A stretch of DNA of 64,000 bases from Deltaproteobacteria bacterium (GTDB lineage Bacteria > Myxococcota > JACRCW01), in assembly GCA_016218805.1 (NCBI GenBank), contig JACRCW010000157.1:44206-108205 (forward strand), read 5' to 3'. Each line of letters opens with the position of its first letter. Position 1 is the first letter of the stretch. Under the pieces are notes generated by a model. It was not told the origin of the DNA, did no database searches, and saw only the letters and a program-made list of their open reading frames with translations. Below are positions 29,323 through 39,239 of this stretch, in pieces. A program made the position numbers and the translations under genes.

Positions 29323-29820
29323 ATGAAGCGCGTTCCCAGGCAAGCCCAAATCACCGGATATCCAATCAGCCCGCTGCTGGTGGACCGCCGACGTTTCATG
29401 GCGGCGCTGGGGGCCGGATGCGGCGTGGCAGCGAGTTTCACGCTGGGCGGGTGCATGATGACGGCCGGTGAGCCCATGATGACTGGGCCGACGCTCTGGC
29501 CCGTGCGCCTGCCGGCCGAGGGACTGCGCGCGCTCCGCTTCGAAGGGCAGGGCGCCCTGGACTACTGCGTCGAGGCGTCCACAGAGAGCTACCAGTTGTA
29601 CGCGTCCCTTGTGTCGGACGATCCCGGCCGCCTTCCCGCCATGGACGCTGTGATGCTCACGCACGCGCTGGCGGATTTCTCGTCGGAGTTGGTCGTGGCC
29701 CAGGTTGAGGGTGAGTTGCGGCGGGCACTGCTTGACCGGTTCCACGCGGACGCCGGCGCATCATCCGACGACTTCGTTTCGCTGCGTCTGTTCATCAGCG
29801 GCGCTGCGCGGCCCACATGA
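29323..29820 (+). CDS. Tat-exported lipoprotein-like protein next to radical SAM gene
   Basis: This encodes 165 residues from the ATG at 29323 (GGGGG just upstream); a start at 29269 adds 18 residues ahead of an already long n-region. The signal has DRRRFMAALGAG (twin-Arg at 22-24) then a hydrophobic stretch and lipobox LGGC with Cys at 44. The mature part is about 120 residues, Met/Pro-rich at first, then helical, with one further Cys, and has no family I know. It precedes the radical SAM/SPASM gene by 76 bases on the same strand. That suggests it is the substrate or partner of the radical SAM enzyme, or an unrelated surface lipoprotein. Confidence 0.68.
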   Translation: MKRVPRQAQITGYPISPLLVDRRRFMAALGAGCGVAASFTLGGCMMTAGEPMMTGPTLWPVRLPAEGLRALRFEGQGALDYCVEASTESYQLYASLVSDDPGRLPAMDAVMLTHALADFSSELVVAQVEGELRRALLDRFHADAGASSDDFVSLRLFISGAARPT

Positions 29821-29896
29821 CCCCACGGTTGCAGATGAAACGCGTCCCCGGCCGACGGGACGGCGGCGTGCCCCCGCCGCGCTGAGGACGCTGCGC

Positions 29897-31030
29897 ATGC
29901 GTGTCACGCTGTTCCTGGACCACGCGTGCAACCTCCGCTGCACGTACTGTTACAACGGTGAGAAGTTCTCCCGGCGCATGTCCTCTGACGTCATGCGGCG
30001 GGCCATCAACCTCGTGCTGGCGCAGCCGGCGCATCCCGCGCTGCGCACGCAGGTGTCGTTCTTTGGCGGTGAGCCGCTGCTGGCCATGGACCTGGTGGAC
30101 GAGGCCGTGACCTACGCCCGTGCGCGCGCCGCCGCCGTGGGGCGCCGCGTGGTGTTTCACCTGGTCACCAACGGCACGCTGATGGGACCGGAAACGGTGG
30201 AGCGGTTGGTGACCGCGCAGGTGCAGGTGGCGGTGAGCCTGGATGGCTGCGCCGCCGCTCACAACGCCACCCGACGCTATGCCAACGGACGCCCCAGCCA
30301 CGCCGACGTGGCCGCCCACGTGCGCGGCCTGGCGCAGCGTGTGGCGCCGGGCGGGTTCAAGGTGATGTCCGTGGTGGACCCGGCCAACGTGGGCCACCTG
30401 GGAAGCGTGCTGGACGCCGCGCTGGAGCTGGGGTGCCTGGATGTGGGCATCAACGTGAACCACGCCGCCGCGTGGGATGACGACGCGCGCGCCGCCTACG
30501 CACGCGGCCTGCGCGAACTGGGCGACCGTTACGTGGCGGCGTGCCGCCGCGGCATCCGCTTCAAGCTGGCGCTGTTGGACAGCAAGATCATCACGCACCT
30601 GCGGGGCGGATTCTCCCCGGAGGAGCGCTGTGATTTCGGCTGCGAAGAGCTGGCCGTGGCGCCGTCCGGGCGGCTCTACCCGTGCGACCGCCTGGTGGGC
30701 ATGGACGACCGGGATGAGCTGGTGATTGGCGATGTGTGGCGCGGCGTGGACGTGGCGCGGCGTGATGCGCTGGTGGAGGAGAAGAACGCGGAGCCGGAGG
30801 ACTGCCGCGCATGCGCGTTGGCGCCGCGTTGCGCCCACTGGTGCGGCTGCGTGAACCACGCCATGACCGGGCGCGTGGGTGAGGTCTCCGGGCTGTTTTG
30901 CTGGTTTGAGCAGTGCGCCATTGACGAGGCGGACCGCTGCGCGGCGGTCCTTCACGCGGAACGCAACGCGGTGTTCCTGGAGAAGTTCTACCCCCGTGCA
31001 CCGGATGCGCTGCTCCGCGTGTTGGCGTGA
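29897..31030 (+). CDS. Radical SAM/SPASM-domain protein
   Basis: This encodes 377 residues from the ATG at 29897 (GAGGA upstream); the frame runs back to 29705, inside the previous gene. The radical SAM cluster motif is at residues 11-18, C-N-L-R-C-T-Y-C, followed by SFFGGEPLLAMDL and HLVTNGTLM. The C-terminal half carries a SPASM-type set of cysteines (CDFGC, YPCDRL, DCRACALAPRC, WCGC, CWFEQC) for auxiliary Fe-S clusters. Relatives modify peptides or proteins, as in anaerobic sulfatase maturation and RiPP biosynthesis. No sulfatase is nearby. The only candidate substrate in sight is the Tat lipoprotein upstream. Confidence 0.9.
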   Translation: MRVTLFLDHACNLRCTYCYNGEKFSRRMSSDVMRRAINLVLAQPAHPALRTQVSFFGGEPLLAMDLVDEAVTYARARAAAVGRRVVFHLVTNGTLMGPETVERLVTAQVQVAVSLDGCAAAHNATRRYANGRPSHADVAAHVRGLAQRVAPGGFKVMSVVDPANVGHLGSVLDAALELGCLDVGINVNHAAAWDDDARAAYARGLRELGDRYVAACRRGIRFKLALLDSKIITHLRGGFSPEERCDFGCEELAVAPSGRLYPCDRLVGMDDRDELVIGDVWRGVDVARRDALVEEKNAEPEDCRACALAPRCAHWCGCVNHAMTGRVGEVSGLFCWFEQCAIDEADRCAAVLHAERNAVFLEKFYPRAPDALLRVLA

Positions 31031-31054
31031 CGGGCGCGCGCCCGGGTGCTGGCG

Positions 31055-31765
31055 TCACCGGCGCGGCGGTTCCCCGGTCCCATCGGGCACGTGGCCAAAC
31101 AGCGCGCCCATCGTCGGTGCGCACAGGACCCGATGCATGGCCCGCTGGCGCGCGCGCATGGCGAACACGAACCCCGCGAAGATGAGCACGTCCAGCGACT
31201 CGAGTCCCGCACCGAACGCCAGCCAATCCGCCACGGCGCCGCACAACGCGGGCTCGCGCTCCCGGCCGTCAAGAACGGAGGCGACTCCCGCAACCATGCC
31301 CGACAGGGCCCAGATTGGCGCCCACATACGGAGTACCCAGGGGACACGGGCCTCGCGCTCCACCGACGGACCGCTGAACCGCCACAAGCGGGTCACCACG
31401 TCGTGGGCGTGGAACCAACACAGGATCGGGATGAAGAACCCAATGATGACCCATTTCGGCGAATCCCCGGCACCGGTCCGCCCCAGAGCCACCTGGTTGA
31501 TGTGCAGCCGCCGCAGCACCACCAGGCGCAGGATCCCGGAAACCAGGCTGGGCAAGAGCGCCAGGACGCTCAGGGCGGCCATGATGGCGGCGGCGTATTT
31601 CGGATTGGCGGGGGAGGCACACGCGTCGTCGGCGGCCACCGCGCGCAGGACGCGCAGCAACGCCGTCATCACCGCCGTGAGGACAAACAGGACAGCAATG
31701 ACCCCGGAGGCCCGGTACGCATGGGCCGGAGGTGGCGCAGGAGCCTGAGAAGTGTCGTCGGTCAT
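31055..31765 (-). CDS. DUF4328 multi-pass membrane protein
   Basis: This encodes 236 residues with about five or six hydrophobic segments (first near 18-40, second near 60-80). Family-like elements include WVIIGFFIPILCWFHAHDVVTRLW and a final hydrophobic helix ending in FVFAMRARQRAMH. DUF4328 proteins are uncharacterised integral membrane proteins, common in actinomycetes and myxobacteria. It converges on the radical SAM gene with 24 bases between stops and is isolated from other membrane genes. No function can be assigned. Confidence 0.82.
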   Translation of the reverse strand: MTDDTSQAPAPPPAHAYRASGVIAVLFVLTAVMTALLRVLRAVAADDACASPANPKYAAAIMAALSVLALLPSLVSGILRLVVLRRLHINQVALGRTGAGDSPKWVIIGFFIPILCWFHAHDVVTRLWRFSGPSVEREARVPWVLRMWAPIWALSGMVAGVASVLDGREREPALCGAVADWLAFGAGLESLDVLIFAGFVFAMRARQRAMHRVLCAPTMGALFGHVPDGTGEPPRR

Positions 31766-31853
31766 GGGGGGTCAAGCCGGTCTGCGCGTGCACTTCACCC
31801 GGCATCCTTGCGCTGGGGCGCCACCATGTCCAGCGGGGGAATCCCCTCATTCT

Positions 31854-34790
31854 TCACGACGGGTCCACGCACGTCACGCCGTACCGCGGCGCCAGCGCCC
31901 GGCAGCGGGCCATGACGCCCACGGCGTCCAACTCCAGCGGGTGCACCGCCACGAACCCGATCTCGCCTTCAAACGGATATCCGTCCGCGGAGTCCCGCCC
32001 GATGGTGAGGGGGTCCGTGCTGGGCCGCGGGTCCGCATCCCGCAGACCCGTCAGCACGCCGTTCACGTACATCTTCTCCGTTCCGCCGGCGTACGTGCCC
32101 ACCACGTGCGCCCACTCGCCACCCGTCACCACGCCACTGACGGCGGTCCCATAGGTCCCGTGGAAGAACCACAGGCGCCGCGCCGGGGGCGGCTCCGTTT
32201 CGTAGCCCGAGTAGTAATAGAGCCCCCAGCCGCGCGCCCAGCCGGCGTCTGACTTCATGACAATTGCATCCCACCCCGTGAAAGCGGTCCCCTTCATCCA
32301 CGCCTCCACGCTCATTGCCGACGCATCCAGTGAAGCGTCCTCCGCCACCACGACGCGGCCACCCGCCGCGCTGAACAGGAACGACGGCGGCACGGTGGCG
32401 GACCAGCCTACGTCCGTACACACGCCGGGGAACGCCGCGCGCCCGTCAAGTCCGTTGGCGGACAGATCAAACCACGTGGCGGCCGCGCAGCCCGCGGCGT
32501 GCGGCGCCACGCCGGCCTTCGCGTTGGCGGCGTCCAGCACCAGCGCGGCGCCGGCCCGCACCAGCGTGGGGACCGGGAAGGGGCGCAGGTCGTTGGCGGT
32601 GGATGCAAAGTTCCCGCGCAGGTCGTCGGCTGTGGCGGTTGCATACACGCGCACCTGCGCAAGGTCCCCGCTCCATCCCGCCGCCCCGACGACAAGCGGC
32701 CCGTCCACCCGCCAATCCCCCGCGATGGTCGCGGTGCAGGCCGTTCGGCCGGCCACGGTGACTGACGCGTTCCCCGGCGCCGCCAGCAGCCCGACATGCT
32801 GAAACACGCCCGGCGCCGGTGCGGCCAACCTGCACCGCGCGCGTGCATCCGCGGCATCCAGCGACGCCCGCAGCGCCGCGGTGTCCGGCGCAACCGCGGC
32901 ACCGGAAACCGCCGCCAGCCCAAAGCGCGCAGCGTCACGGTTGAACAGGTGCCGGACGTTCTCCGCGGACAGCGCGGCCGCCCACTGCCGCACCACCGCC
33001 AGGCTACCGGCCAGGTGGTGCAGGTTGAACGGCCCGAACCGGCCCACGTGCAGCGTGTCATCCGTGACGTTCAGCGCCGCGGCGGGCTGCGCCACCGTCT
33101 GCTCCACGCCATCGAGAAACAGGTGCACGGCGGGTGGCGCGCTTTCATACACGGCGACGACGTGGATCCAGCGCACCCCCGGGAGCACCGGCCCGTACTG
33201 AATGACGCCGTCCGCCACGTAATAGAACTTGCTGGCGTTACCCGTGGCCGACGACGCGCGGGAGATCGCGATGGTGTCCTGGCTCGCGTAATCACCCGCG
33301 TGGACAAAATAGTCGTAATCGGCTCCCTGGTCCGCAGCGTCAAAGTAGCCCCACGCTTCCAGCGTTGTCGTCGGCGATTGGGCCCCGGAGGCGGGCACCG
33401 TCACCCAGTCATCCACGCCGTCAAAACGCAGCGCGTAGGGATTGCCCACTGTGCCGTTCCCCGTCCACCCGGAACTGGCAAAGTTGGCGAGCGCGGCCGT
33501 CCGCGCCAGCGGTCCCTGGTCCGCCCAGGTGTCCGCCGCGCCGTCAGCGGGCTGCGGCCCCGGGGAAGCCAGCTCCAGCAGCCCCGGCGCCCATGCCGCG
33601 GTGCGCAGGGTGACGTCTCCCAGCGTGGCAACGGTGAACGGCGCCATGGGCGGTGCCGCGGCGCGAAGCCACAGTTCCACGGCCCCGCCCGATCCGTTGA
33701 CCACGACGGGGAATGTGACCTGGCCGGTGTTCCCCAACTGGATGCGCCAGGGGTCTGATGGTGAACCCGTCCCGGTGTACGCGGCACCGCCCAGCAGTGT
33801 GCCGTCCGCAGTTCCCTGCACGTCCGCCATGACCGTTGAAGTGAGCTGCGTCGGCGGTCCTGCCAGCGCGCCAAACTGCGCGTCGTACGCGGCCACCAGG
33901 TCGGAGACCGTGTACGGCGCGCGCACGTCAATGATGAACGACACCTCGTCCGTTCCCAACGCGTTGGCACCCAGGATGGAGACCTCATAGGCCCCGTGGA
34001 CCAGCGCGCCCGGCGCCCAGGTGAAGAGGCCGCTCACGGAGTCAAACACCACGTCGGGAAGCTCGGCACAGGGGCGGCCCGCGCTCACCGCGTGGTCAAT
34101 GACGCGGTCGTACGCGCACGCGTAGGTCATGTCCCGGTCGTCGCCCGGCGGCCCGCGCGCAAGGTCGTCCACGTCGGCAAAGTAGATGTCAAAGTCGTGC
34201 ATGAGTGCGCCGCCGCGGAAGACGGCGTCCGGCGGTGTACTCAGCACCGGTACGCAACAGCCCGCGTCCGGCACCGCGCCGTCGGTGGCCGCCCCGGCGT
34301 CCGTGATCAGGGATGCGTCCGGACCCACGCCCGCGTCCGTGATGCCGCCGTCCGCGCCTGAGGCGGACGCGCCCTGAGACGAGGCCAGCGACGATGTGGG
34401 AGCGCTCTGGGAGGTGACGCCCGCCGCCGAAGAAGCGTTCAGCGACGACGCGTGCGAGGAGGCGCCGGCCACGGACGTGGCGGTTGACGAGGGTGCGCTG
34501 GAAGCGGAAAAGCCTGAGCCGCCCGTCGAAGTGCCGGCGGGCGTGGCGGAAGAGCTCGCCGGGACGGTGATCACGCAGGCGCCGGAAGAGCAGGTCTGGC
34601 CGGTTTCGCAGTCGGTCGCGCCGTGACAGGGCTCCTGACAGCGGCCCTCCACGCACGCGTGGCCGTTGGCGCACTCGTCGTCGGCTTCGCATAAGTACTG
34701 CAAAGTGCCTGCGCCCAGCGGGCACGCGGCCAGGAACGCACACCACACAAGGAGCGGTGCGGCTGAATGGGCGGTGCGTGGGGCCACCAC
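31854..34790 (-). CDS. Secreted/lipoprotein with Cys-rich N-terminus and two LamG domains
   Basis: This encodes 978 residues from a GTG; a second GTG follows immediately. The signal sequence LVWCAFLAAC looks like a lipoprotein signal. Residues 30-75 form a Cys-rich module (DDECANGHACVEGRCQ), followed by a Ser/Ala-rich linker and a cadherin/Ig-like strand region. Two concanavalin-like LamG domains follow: about 440-620 (DWVTVPASGAQSPTTTLEAWGYF) and about 800-975 (MSVEAWMKGT, AHVVGTYAGGTEKMYVNG). LamG domains bind glycans or proteins, so a surface adhesin or glycan-binding role is plausible. It is 71 bases from the upstream Ser-rich lipoprotein gene with the same linker style. Confidence 0.83.
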   Translation of the reverse strand: MVAPRTAHSAAPLLVWCAFLAACPLGAGTLQYLCEADDECANGHACVEGRCQEPCHGATDCETGQTCSSGACVITVPASSSATPAGTSTGGSGFSASSAPSSTATSVAGASSHASSLNASSAAGVTSQSAPTSSLASSQGASASGADGGITDAGVGPDASLITDAGAATDGAVPDAGCCVPVLSTPPDAVFRGGALMHDFDIYFADVDDLARGPPGDDRDMTYACAYDRVIDHAVSAGRPCAELPDVVFDSVSGLFTWAPGALVHGAYEVSILGANALGTDEVSFIIDVRAPYTVSDLVAAYDAQFGALAGPPTQLTSTVMADVQGTADGTLLGGAAYTGTGSPSDPWRIQLGNTGQVTFPVVVNGSGGAVELWLRAAAPPMAPFTVATLGDVTLRTAAWAPGLLELASPGPQPADGAADTWADQGPLARTAALANFASSGWTGNGTVGNPYALRFDGVDDWVTVPASGAQSPTTTLEAWGYFDAADQGADYDYFVHAGDYASQDTIAISRASSATGNASKFYYVADGVIQYGPVLPGVRWIHVVAVYESAPPAVHLFLDGVEQTVAQPAAALNVTDDTLHVGRFGPFNLHHLAGSLAVVRQWAAALSAENVRHLFNRDAARFGLAAVSGAAVAPDTAALRASLDAADARARCRLAAPAPGVFQHVGLLAAPGNASVTVAGRTACTATIAGDWRVDGPLVVGAAGWSGDLAQVRVYATATADDLRGNFASTANDLRPFPVPTLVRAGAALVLDAANAKAGVAPHAAGCAAATWFDLSANGLDGRAAFPGVCTDVGWSATVPPSFLFSAAGGRVVVAEDASLDASAMSVEAWMKGTAFTGWDAIVMKSDAGWARGWGLYYYSGYETEPPPARRLWFFHGTYGTAVSGVVTGGEWAHVVGTYAGGTEKMYVNGVLTGLRDADPRPSTDPLTIGRDSADGYPFEGEIGFVAVHPLELDAVGVMARCRALAPRYGVTCVDPS

Positions 34791-34860
34791 TGGAGAGTGT
34801 CGCAGGCCACATGCAGCCGCAAGGCGGGGTGCGGTGGTCGTGCCTGCCGGGAGCCGTGGG

Positions 34861-35799
34861 CTACCGGCTCATGCAGGTGCGCGCTTCGCAGTTGTTCGGC
34901 GTGGGCTCCAGGCAGGCCACCCGGGGACACACGAGGTGTTCACACCAGCCGCTGTTGAGACGGTTGTTGAACTCTTCCTGGATGGCCCGCAGCGCCGGGT
35001 ACGCGTCATTGGACGGGCTCACGTAGTCGGAGCAGCTGCAGCACAGCGAGGTGCACACCAGCGCGGAGCAATCCTGGTTGCAGCCGCACGCCTTGGCGGC
35101 CGCAACGTTCTGCACGTACAGCGTCTGCAACTCCTCGCACGTCAAAGCGGCGGCGTCATACGGCGTGGTGCTGGGTGGTGCGGGGCACACCGCCAGGCCG
35201 CTGGAGGAGGGGGCTGCGCTGGAAGAGACCCTGGCGGTGGAGGTTCCCGGCGAGGCGCTGGACGACGGGCGGACCGCGCTGGTTCCGCCCGACGAAGACG
35301 GCGGGGCCTGCGACGAGGAAGCCGAGCCGGCTGCGGAGGACGCGCTGGACGGCGCGGCGGCTGAGGTAGCCGCCAACGACGTTGTCCCGGCGGATGACGA
35401 TGATGGGACGCTGCTGGTGGCCGGAAGGGAGCCGGAGTCCGAATGGGACGCGGAGGTGCTGGACGCGGCGGAACTGGTGGCCGGCATGGACGCCGCGTGG
35501 GACGACGACGGAAAGGAAGTTGCACCGACGGAGGAGAGGGTGGAGGTGGTGCCCGGGCGGGAGGACGAAACCGCGGCAGGGACGCATTCACCCTGGGTGC
35601 AGACCTGGCCGGGTGCGCAGTTTCCGTCTCCGGCGCAGTGCGCCACGCGGCAGGCACCATCCGCGCACACGCTGCCCAACTCGCAGTCAGCGTCGGTTCC
35701 GCAGCTGAAGGAGAGCGCCGGCCCGCATCCGCCGCAGGACGTGGCGGCCAACGCCACCGCGCACGCGACGACAACGAGGAGGGGGCGGCCGGCACGCAT
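34861..35799 (-). CDS. Ser-rich linker lipoprotein with Cys-rich ends
   Basis: This encodes 312 residues from the ATG at 35799; a GTG three codons earlier (35808) is the alternative. The lipoprotein signal peptide ends LAATSC, then comes a Cys-rich module (CGTDADCELGSVCADGAC). A roughly 130-residue Ser/Ala/Thr-rich spacer, probably disordered or glycosylated, separates this from a C-terminal Cys-rich domain with twelve or more cysteines (KACGCNQDC, CTSLCCSC). The N-terminal module matches that of the next gene, indicating related surface proteins. Divergent from the IPT/TIG gene. No enzymatic features. Confidence 0.78.
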   Translation of the reverse strand: MRAGRPLLVVVACAVALAATSCGGCGPALSFSCGTDADCELGSVCADGACRVAHCAGDGNCAPGQVCTQGECVPAAVSSSRPGTTSTLSSVGATSFPSSSHAASMPATSSAASSTSASHSDSGSLPATSSVPSSSSAGTTSLAATSAAAPSSASSAAGSASSSQAPPSSSGGTSAVRPSSSASPGTSTARVSSSAAPSSSGLAVCPAPPSTTPYDAAALTCEELQTLYVQNVAAAKACGCNQDCSALVCTSLCCSCSDYVSPSNDAYPALRAIQEEFNNRLNSGWCEHLVCPRVACLEPTPNNCEARTCMSR

Positions 35800-35917
35800 G
35801 GGGTGCACTAAGCTACCAGCCGCCCGGACGGCGCGGAACGCATGGCGTCACCGGGGCACAACCTTCCGCCGGGGCCGCTTGTGGCCGCCACGGGCGTTGC
35901 CTCTATACTTGCCGGCC

Positions 35918-38900
35918 ATGCCCAACTTTCCGCTGGCCCTTGTCCTCCCGGTCTGCCTCATCCTTGGTGGTTCCAGCTGCGGCAACAACAAGCCGGAGCC
36001 GCCGCCTGCTCCCAAGCTCAAGACCATTTCGCCTCCCATTGGTGACCTGGGGGGTGGTCAGACGGTGACGCTCAAGGGCGAGAACCTGGGTGGCGCGTCC
36101 GAAGTGAAGTTTGGTGCTGTGGCAGCGGCGGTGCCGGTGGTGGCGGCGGATGGGTTGTCCCTGACGTGCCTGACGCCGCCGGGCGCGCGCGGGACGGTGG
36201 CGGTCTCCGTGACCACGCCAGGTGGCACGGACACGGTGCAGAACGCGTTCACCTACGTCACGCAGGTGTTCATCACCGCGCTGGAGCCGGACCACGTGCC
36301 GGCCAACCAGGAGTCCCAGGTCACCATCCGCGGGCGCGGCCTGATTCCGCCCATGTCCGTGAAGATCACCGGTCCCAACGACGTGTCCGTCAATGCGGTG
36401 GTGGGCACGGGCACGGACCAGGCGGTGGCGGTGACCATTCCGGCGCTGGACGTGGGGAGCTACCAGCTGACGGCCACCAACGGTGAAAACCAGCTGCAGA
36501 CCAGCCCCATCCCGCTCACGGTGACGGAGCCCATCCGCGTGACGCTGATTGACCCGGACAGCGGGTTTGCCGACGAGGAACTGCTGGTGCGCATTGAGGG
36601 CACCGGGTTCACCGCGTCCACGGGGGTGACCGCCGTGCTGGCCGGCACGGCGCCCTGCACGGACCTGCTGGTGGAGGATGACACGCACATCAGCTGCAGG
36701 ATTCCGCCGGGCACTGCCGGGGCGGTGGACGTGACCGTGCGCCGGTCCGTGGGAGATGAGACCAAGGTCACCAACGGGTTCACCTGGCACAGCCCCACGG
36801 ATGCCACCGTCCGCATCCTGTATGCGGACCCGCGCAACGGGCGCAGCACGGGCGGGCAGGAGACGCTGATTGCCGCCACCGGCGTGAGCGGGCAGACGCC
36901 CACGGTGACCATTGGTGGGGCAGCAGCCACGGTGCTGGGTGTGGTGGATGGCAAGCGCGTGCGCGTGCAACTGCCGTCCCACGCGGTGGCGGGGCTGGAC
37001 GTTTCTGAGAAGGTGGCCATCAATCTGACGGCGGGGTCCGGTACGGACACCAAGCAGAATGCGTTCACCTTCTACGTGCGGCCCGGCGTGGGGACCATCA
37101 GCCCGGTCAAGGGCGCCACCGTCGGCGGGGACCGCATCACCATGTTTGGCGAGGGCTTCACCGCGCGGCACCTGCGCGTCACGTTTGACGGGGCGGAGGC
37201 CACCGAGGTGACGCGCCTGGACGGACTGCACCTCACCTGCCGCGTGCCGCCGCATTCGGCCGGCTTTGTGGACGTGCAGGTGTTCAGCGAGTTTGACGCG
37301 TCCGACGTGGCGGTGGGCGCGTTTGAGTACCGCGAGGCGGTGCGCATCACCGCGCTGGACCCGCCCACGGCGAGCATCGCCGGCGGGACCATCGTGGAGG
37401 CGCAGGGCAGCGGGTACGTGGCGGGGCGCATGGAGGTGAAGGTGGACGGCGTGGTGGTGGACAACCCCACGGTGCAGTCCAACAGCCGGATGCGGTTTGT
37501 GATGCCGCGCCGCAACGCGGTGGCCACCGTGCAGGTCAGTGTGCGGGACACGGCGGGCACGGACGCGGAGCTGTCCACCGGCACCATCAGCCTGGACTAC
37601 CAGGACAAGACCATTCCCGGCGGCGGGGTCACCGGCGGCATCATCAAGCGCAACATCTCCGTCAGCGTGGTGCGGCAGGACAATGGCGCCGCGGTGAGCG
37701 GGGCCACGGTGTTCCTGGGAGACAGCTGGCAGAACGCCACGTACAAGGGCGCCACCGACGACAAGGGCATGCTGGTGCTGGCGGCCAGTGACCTCAGCGG
37801 ACCGGTGACCATCACCGCGGCGCGCACCGGGTACGAGAACCAGACGCGCCTGGGGTTGAACGCGGGCGAGGTCACCTTTGCGCTGTTGCCATACGATTGG
37901 CAGAACCCGACGCCGGGCACTCCGGCGACGATCACGGGGACCGTGGGCAACTGGGCGGCGGCGGGATACCCGCTGGGCTACGCGCCCGGCGTGGTGAAGC
38001 GGGTGGCGGTGCTGTGGCTGGCGGAGCCGGACCAGGGGTTCGGGTCGCCCAATCCCGGTCCGTTCAACGTCATTGCCGAGGAGCCCAACTGCGACGTCAC
38101 CATCAACAACGCCAACACCGCGCTCCCCACGAGCTTCACGCTGGACGCGGCGCCGGGCGGGCAGGTGGCGCTGATGGCGGTGGTGTACTTCTACGACTCC
38201 AAGAACGGCGTGTGTAACCCGGAGGCGCCGCCGGGCCAGCAGCAGGCCAACCCGGAAGGTGAGAGCTTCCTGCTGGTGACGGCGGGCGCGGTGGGCCTGC
38301 TCACGGACTTCCCCGTACGTTCCGGCACCAACCCCGGCGCCAACGTCCCCATCAACCGGACGGTGACGGACGGGATGGTGGTGAACCTGGTGGGCGCACC
38401 CGCGCTGGGCGGCGCGGGCCAGACCGCGCGGACCGTGGACGCGGTGCTGGATGTGGGCGCGTCGGGCGTGTTCACGTTCTTCAATCCCATTGCGGACACC
38501 GCCACGGTGCAGATGAACCAGTCGCTGCCGGCTGCGGGGTTGTCGTACTACTCGGGCGCGGACTTCATGAACGCCATCCCGTCTGCGGTGCCCGCGCCGG
38601 GTGGGGATCTCAAGTACATCCTGCACGGCATTGCCGCGCGGCCCGCCGTGGAGCAGGGGCAGATCGTGGGTTACACGCTGCCGTACAGCGAGGTGTGGAA
38701 GCGCGCGGTCACCGGCGCCCAGGAGAACCTGGAGAACTGGTACGAATTTCCAACGGGGATGAGCCCGGGCATCGGCGGGACGCTGCAGAACCGCGCGTTC
38801 AGCTGGGGCGCGCTCACGCAGGCGAGTTCGTTTGTGGTGGCGGACGTGGGGCAGGTGGACGGCAACGGCAACATCACGCCGCGGTGGACCATCTTCATGC

Positions 38901-39112
38901 CCGGGGACACCACGCAGCTCACCCTGCCAACGGTGTCCGGCGCGGGGGACACCGAGGACCTGCAGTCCGGCACGCTGCTGTGGCAGGTGAGTGCGTACGC
39001 GCTGTTTGAGTCTGACGGGTTCAACTTCCAGGACCACCAGGTCGGCAACCTGGGCGAGGCGCACTGGCGCGCGCGCGCGGCGTCTGACCTGGTGGACTTC
39101 CAGCTGCCCTGA
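35918..39112 (+). CDS. IPT/TIG-repeat lipoprotein
   Basis: This encodes 1064 residues from the ATG at 35918. The frame is open much further upstream, but that part is antisense to the Ser-rich lipoprotein. The signal peptide ends LGGSSC (lipobox). About six IPT/TIG Ig-like domains follow between residues 30 and 560, recognisable by ISPPIGDLGGGQTVTLKG, ITALEPDHV, LIDPDSGFADEELL and ISPVKGATVGGDRITMFG. A carboxypeptidase-regulatory-like beta-sandwich lies near 575-650 (GAAVSGATVFLGDSW), then a roughly 400-residue beta-rich C-terminus. It is probably an elongated surface lipoprotein; IPT repeats serve as adhesion or scaffold modules. Confidence 0.87.
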   Translation: MPNFPLALVLPVCLILGGSSCGNNKPEPPPAPKLKTISPPIGDLGGGQTVTLKGENLGGASEVKFGAVAAAVPVVAADGLSLTCLTPPGARGTVAVSVTTPGGTDTVQNAFTYVTQVFITALEPDHVPANQESQVTIRGRGLIPPMSVKITGPNDVSVNAVVGTGTDQAVAVTIPALDVGSYQLTATNGENQLQTSPIPLTVTEPIRVTLIDPDSGFADEELLVRIEGTGFTASTGVTAVLAGTAPCTDLLVEDDTHISCRIPPGTAGAVDVTVRRSVGDETKVTNGFTWHSPTDATVRILYADPRNGRSTGGQETLIAATGVSGQTPTVTIGGAAATVLGVVDGKRVRVQLPSHAVAGLDVSEKVAINLTAGSGTDTKQNAFTFYVRPGVGTISPVKGATVGGDRITMFGEGFTARHLRVTFDGAEATEVTRLDGLHLTCRVPPHSAGFVDVQVFSEFDASDVAVGAFEYREAVRITALDPPTASIAGGTIVEAQGSGYVAGRMEVKVDGVVVDNPTVQSNSRMRFVMPRRNAVATVQVSVRDTAGTDAELSTGTISLDYQDKTIPGGGVTGGIIKRNISVSVVRQDNGAAVSGATVFLGDSWQNATYKGATDDKGMLVLAASDLSGPVTITAARTGYENQTRLGLNAGEVTFALLPYDWQNPTPGTPATITGTVGNWAAAGYPLGYAPGVVKRVAVLWLAEPDQGFGSPNPGPFNVIAEEPNCDVTINNANTALPTSFTLDAAPGGQVALMAVVYFYDSKNGVCNPEAPPGQQQANPEGESFLLVTAGAVGLLTDFPVRSGTNPGANVPINRTVTDGMVVNLVGAPALGGAGQTARTVDAVLDVGASGVFTFFNPIADTATVQMNQSLPAAGLSYYSGADFMNAIPSAVPAPGGDLKYILHGIAARPAVEQGQIVGYTLPYSEVWKRAVTGAQENLENWYEFPTGMSPGIGGTLQNRAFSWGALTQASSFVVADVGQVDGNGNITPRWTIFMPGDTTQLTLPTVSGAGDTEDLQSGTLLWQVSAYALFESDGFNFQDHQVGNLGEAHWRARAASDLVDFQLP

Positions 39113-39239
39113 CGGCGTCACGCGCGGAAAGCAGAACCCGCTCCCGGACAAGATGGAGACCCTCCGTCGGCTCAGCCCCCGCCCCGCGTCCGGCCGCACC
39201 GGCGTGCGGCCGCGTAGCCTCCCCCTCGGGGGGGAGGCG

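Noticed and set aside
35051..35917. N-terminal extension of the IPT gene
   Set aside because: The upstream frame is antisense to the Ser-rich lipoprotein, and the ATG at 35918 begins a clean lipoprotein signal peptide.
35903..39199. A 1098-residue minus-strand reading opposite the IPT gene
   Set aside because: Composition is Arg/His/Gly-rich with no motifs, typical of an antisense shadow in GC-rich DNA; the plus strand has a clear signal peptide and domains.
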